Positions 63,044 to 64,000 of a DNA stretch of 64,000 nt are shown piece after piece (position 1 is the stretch's first letter; each line of letters begins with the position of its first letter). Origin of the DNA: Trichocoleus sp. FACHB-40. GTDB taxonomy: Bacteria; Cyanobacteriota; Cyanobacteriia; Cyanobacteriales; FACHB-T130. A model generated the notes under the pieces. That model had not been told where the DNA came from. It made no database searches and was given only the letters and a program-made list of their open reading frames with translations. The stretch is from contig NZ_JACJPF010000041.1 of NCBI RefSeq assembly GCF_014695915.1, positions 1 to 64,000 of the forward strand, in the 5' to 3' direction. Position numbers and translations under genes: made by a program.

Positions 63044-64000
63044 ATGTTTTTTCTTTACCCAGCTAAAGGAGCAGTTTATGTTCCCAACTGTCCTTTTAGT
63101 ATTGAAAAAGATTACTCTCTTCAAATCAAATATTTATCACGCAAAGAGGTTAAATTAAATGAGTGTAGATATTTAATTCAGAAGTCTGTAGATACTCAAG
63201 TATTAAGTTTTTTCTTAATATATGGAAACGAACCAGTTGCCAACGAAGAACATAAATTGTTTTTGCAGCAATACTTGACAATAAAAAGTCCAAACATTAT
63301 TAATTTATTTGTTGAGTCGTTTAAGCTTCAGAATTTCAAACAATCATTAATCAACTTAGAGAAACTCGAAGAAGAATATCAAATATTTGATAGTTCTTTC
63401 CAAACCTTGGTTACTGCTCTTCCTGTAAGCTTAACTAGATTAGTTACAGTTAACAGAAGCACAGATCAGACTAGCGAAGATATACGAAAAAGTTTTCTTA
63501 AAAACTTTTTGGGAAAAAATAACTTGGAATTTAGACTTACCAGGTGATGTAATTCAATTATTTTGAACTCAAGGGTAAAGGCAGATGGCAACAATAAGCT
63601 AATAGTTAAGAAAGGTATTGAGTATTCTGTTGAATTCATAGAAGGTCGAATACATATAAACTTGAGTTACACCAACTTATGCAGAACAACTAAACCAGTT
63701 ATAGAATTAAAGTTGCAAAATCCTATTGACCACAAAAAACATAAGCTGATAAACATAAAGACAGGTAAATCTCTATCTCATGAAGTTAAAACTATATCAG
63801 AAATAAAAGATTCTGAAAATATATTTGAAACTTTTGATACAGCTCAAGCCTTTGAAGAGAGATTCGGAAATATTCGCTTTTCACAAGAAAAATTTTATTT
63901 TGAGCAAACGAACTTGAGAGAAACAATAGAATTAATAAATGAGCTGCAGGCTAATTATAGTAATATAACAAGCCTTGTTAATTTTACTAACCTCAATCAA
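63044..64000 (+). pseudogene. AT-rich unknown gene with one in-frame TGA, cut by window end
   Basis: ATG 63044 has GGAG ten bases upstream. The frame is open for 167 codons, meets TGA at 63545-63547, and then stays open in the same frame to the window end. The whole reads as a single soluble protein: MFFLYPAKGAVYVPNCPFSI... LEFRLTR(stop)CNSIILNSRVKADGNN... KGIEYSVEFIEGRIHINLSY. Composition is much more AT-rich and Lys/Asn/Ile-rich than its neighbours, suggesting transfer. I do not recognise a family with confidence. A second gene starting at TTG 63563 is possible but lacks a ribosome site. Confidence 0.6.

Overview
The window is cyanobacterial chromosome. Evidence: the HIP1 palindrome GCGATCGC recurs throughout, short tandem CCCCAGT/CCCCAAT (STRR) repeats are present, and there are cyanobacteria-typical genes (cyAbrB regulator, LpxB-related protein, DICT-GAF sensor, Omp85 with POTRA domains, CofH, ComFB-like protein, glycine-rich RRM protein). 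Genes are mostly single or in pairs, and repeats and gene remnants are abundant. This fits a large-genome, probably filamentous cyanobacterium, but the species cannot be named from sequence alone. I saw no CRISPR array, rRNA or ordinary tRNA; the only clear RNA gene is tmRNA (ssrA).

Layout. 0-5 kb: the end of an ISKra4-like transposase abuts a histidine kinase that has lost its sensor half, followed by its OmpR-type regulator, a secreted protein, a DM13 protein and a lone receiver. 5-14 kb: a maltose-type acetyltransferase, a large glucosidase broken by one in-frame TAG, and a tripartite efflux set (HlyD adaptor, MacB-like permease, TolC) without its ATPase. 13.7-21 kb: a KirBac-type potassium channel with an HxlR regulator, a universal stress protein, a ComFB-like protein, a fused remnant of two genes (DUF1349 and cupin), a metallophosphoesterase, a lysozyme-family protein and an esterase. 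21-28 kb: AbrB, a phosphopantetheinyl transferase, and a minus-strand block of VOC protein, MFS exporter, shrunken SDR, intact SDR, double-ABM protein and aldo/keto reductase. 28-35 kb: MsrA, a DICT-GAF sensor, an IS66-like relic, and three neighbouring genes that share one unusual architecture.

That trio (31.5-34.8 kb) is the best candidate for an undescribed system. Each protein has a polar, disordered N-terminus, then a short glycine-zipper hydrophobic segment, then tandem repeats of 18 residues, mixed with 11-residue units in one member. Eighteen residues are exactly five alpha-helical turns, so the repeats could form long amphipathic helices resembling those of synuclein, perilipin or LEA proteins. 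A membrane-binding or stress role is inference only.

35-50 kb: a DUF4079-like membrane protein, Tex, CofH, two Ser/Thr kinases flanking tmRNA, a possible small RNA defined by a perfect terminator, an Omp85 protein with a minisatellite-encoded linker, an LpxB-related protein, a receiver and ComB. 50-64 kb: a thioesterase, a decayed TnpB, an RRM protein, an EAL protein, RpiA, a DUF3421 protein, an aldo/keto reductase, an MnmH with an STRR inserted in frame, a TPR protein, a membrane protein, a PEBP protein, a Uma2 remnant and an AT-rich edge gene with an in-frame TGA.

A recurrent theme is gene decay: about ten loci are truncated, frameshifted, internally deleted or carry a nonsense codon. At least three families of dispersed palindromes also sit between genes.
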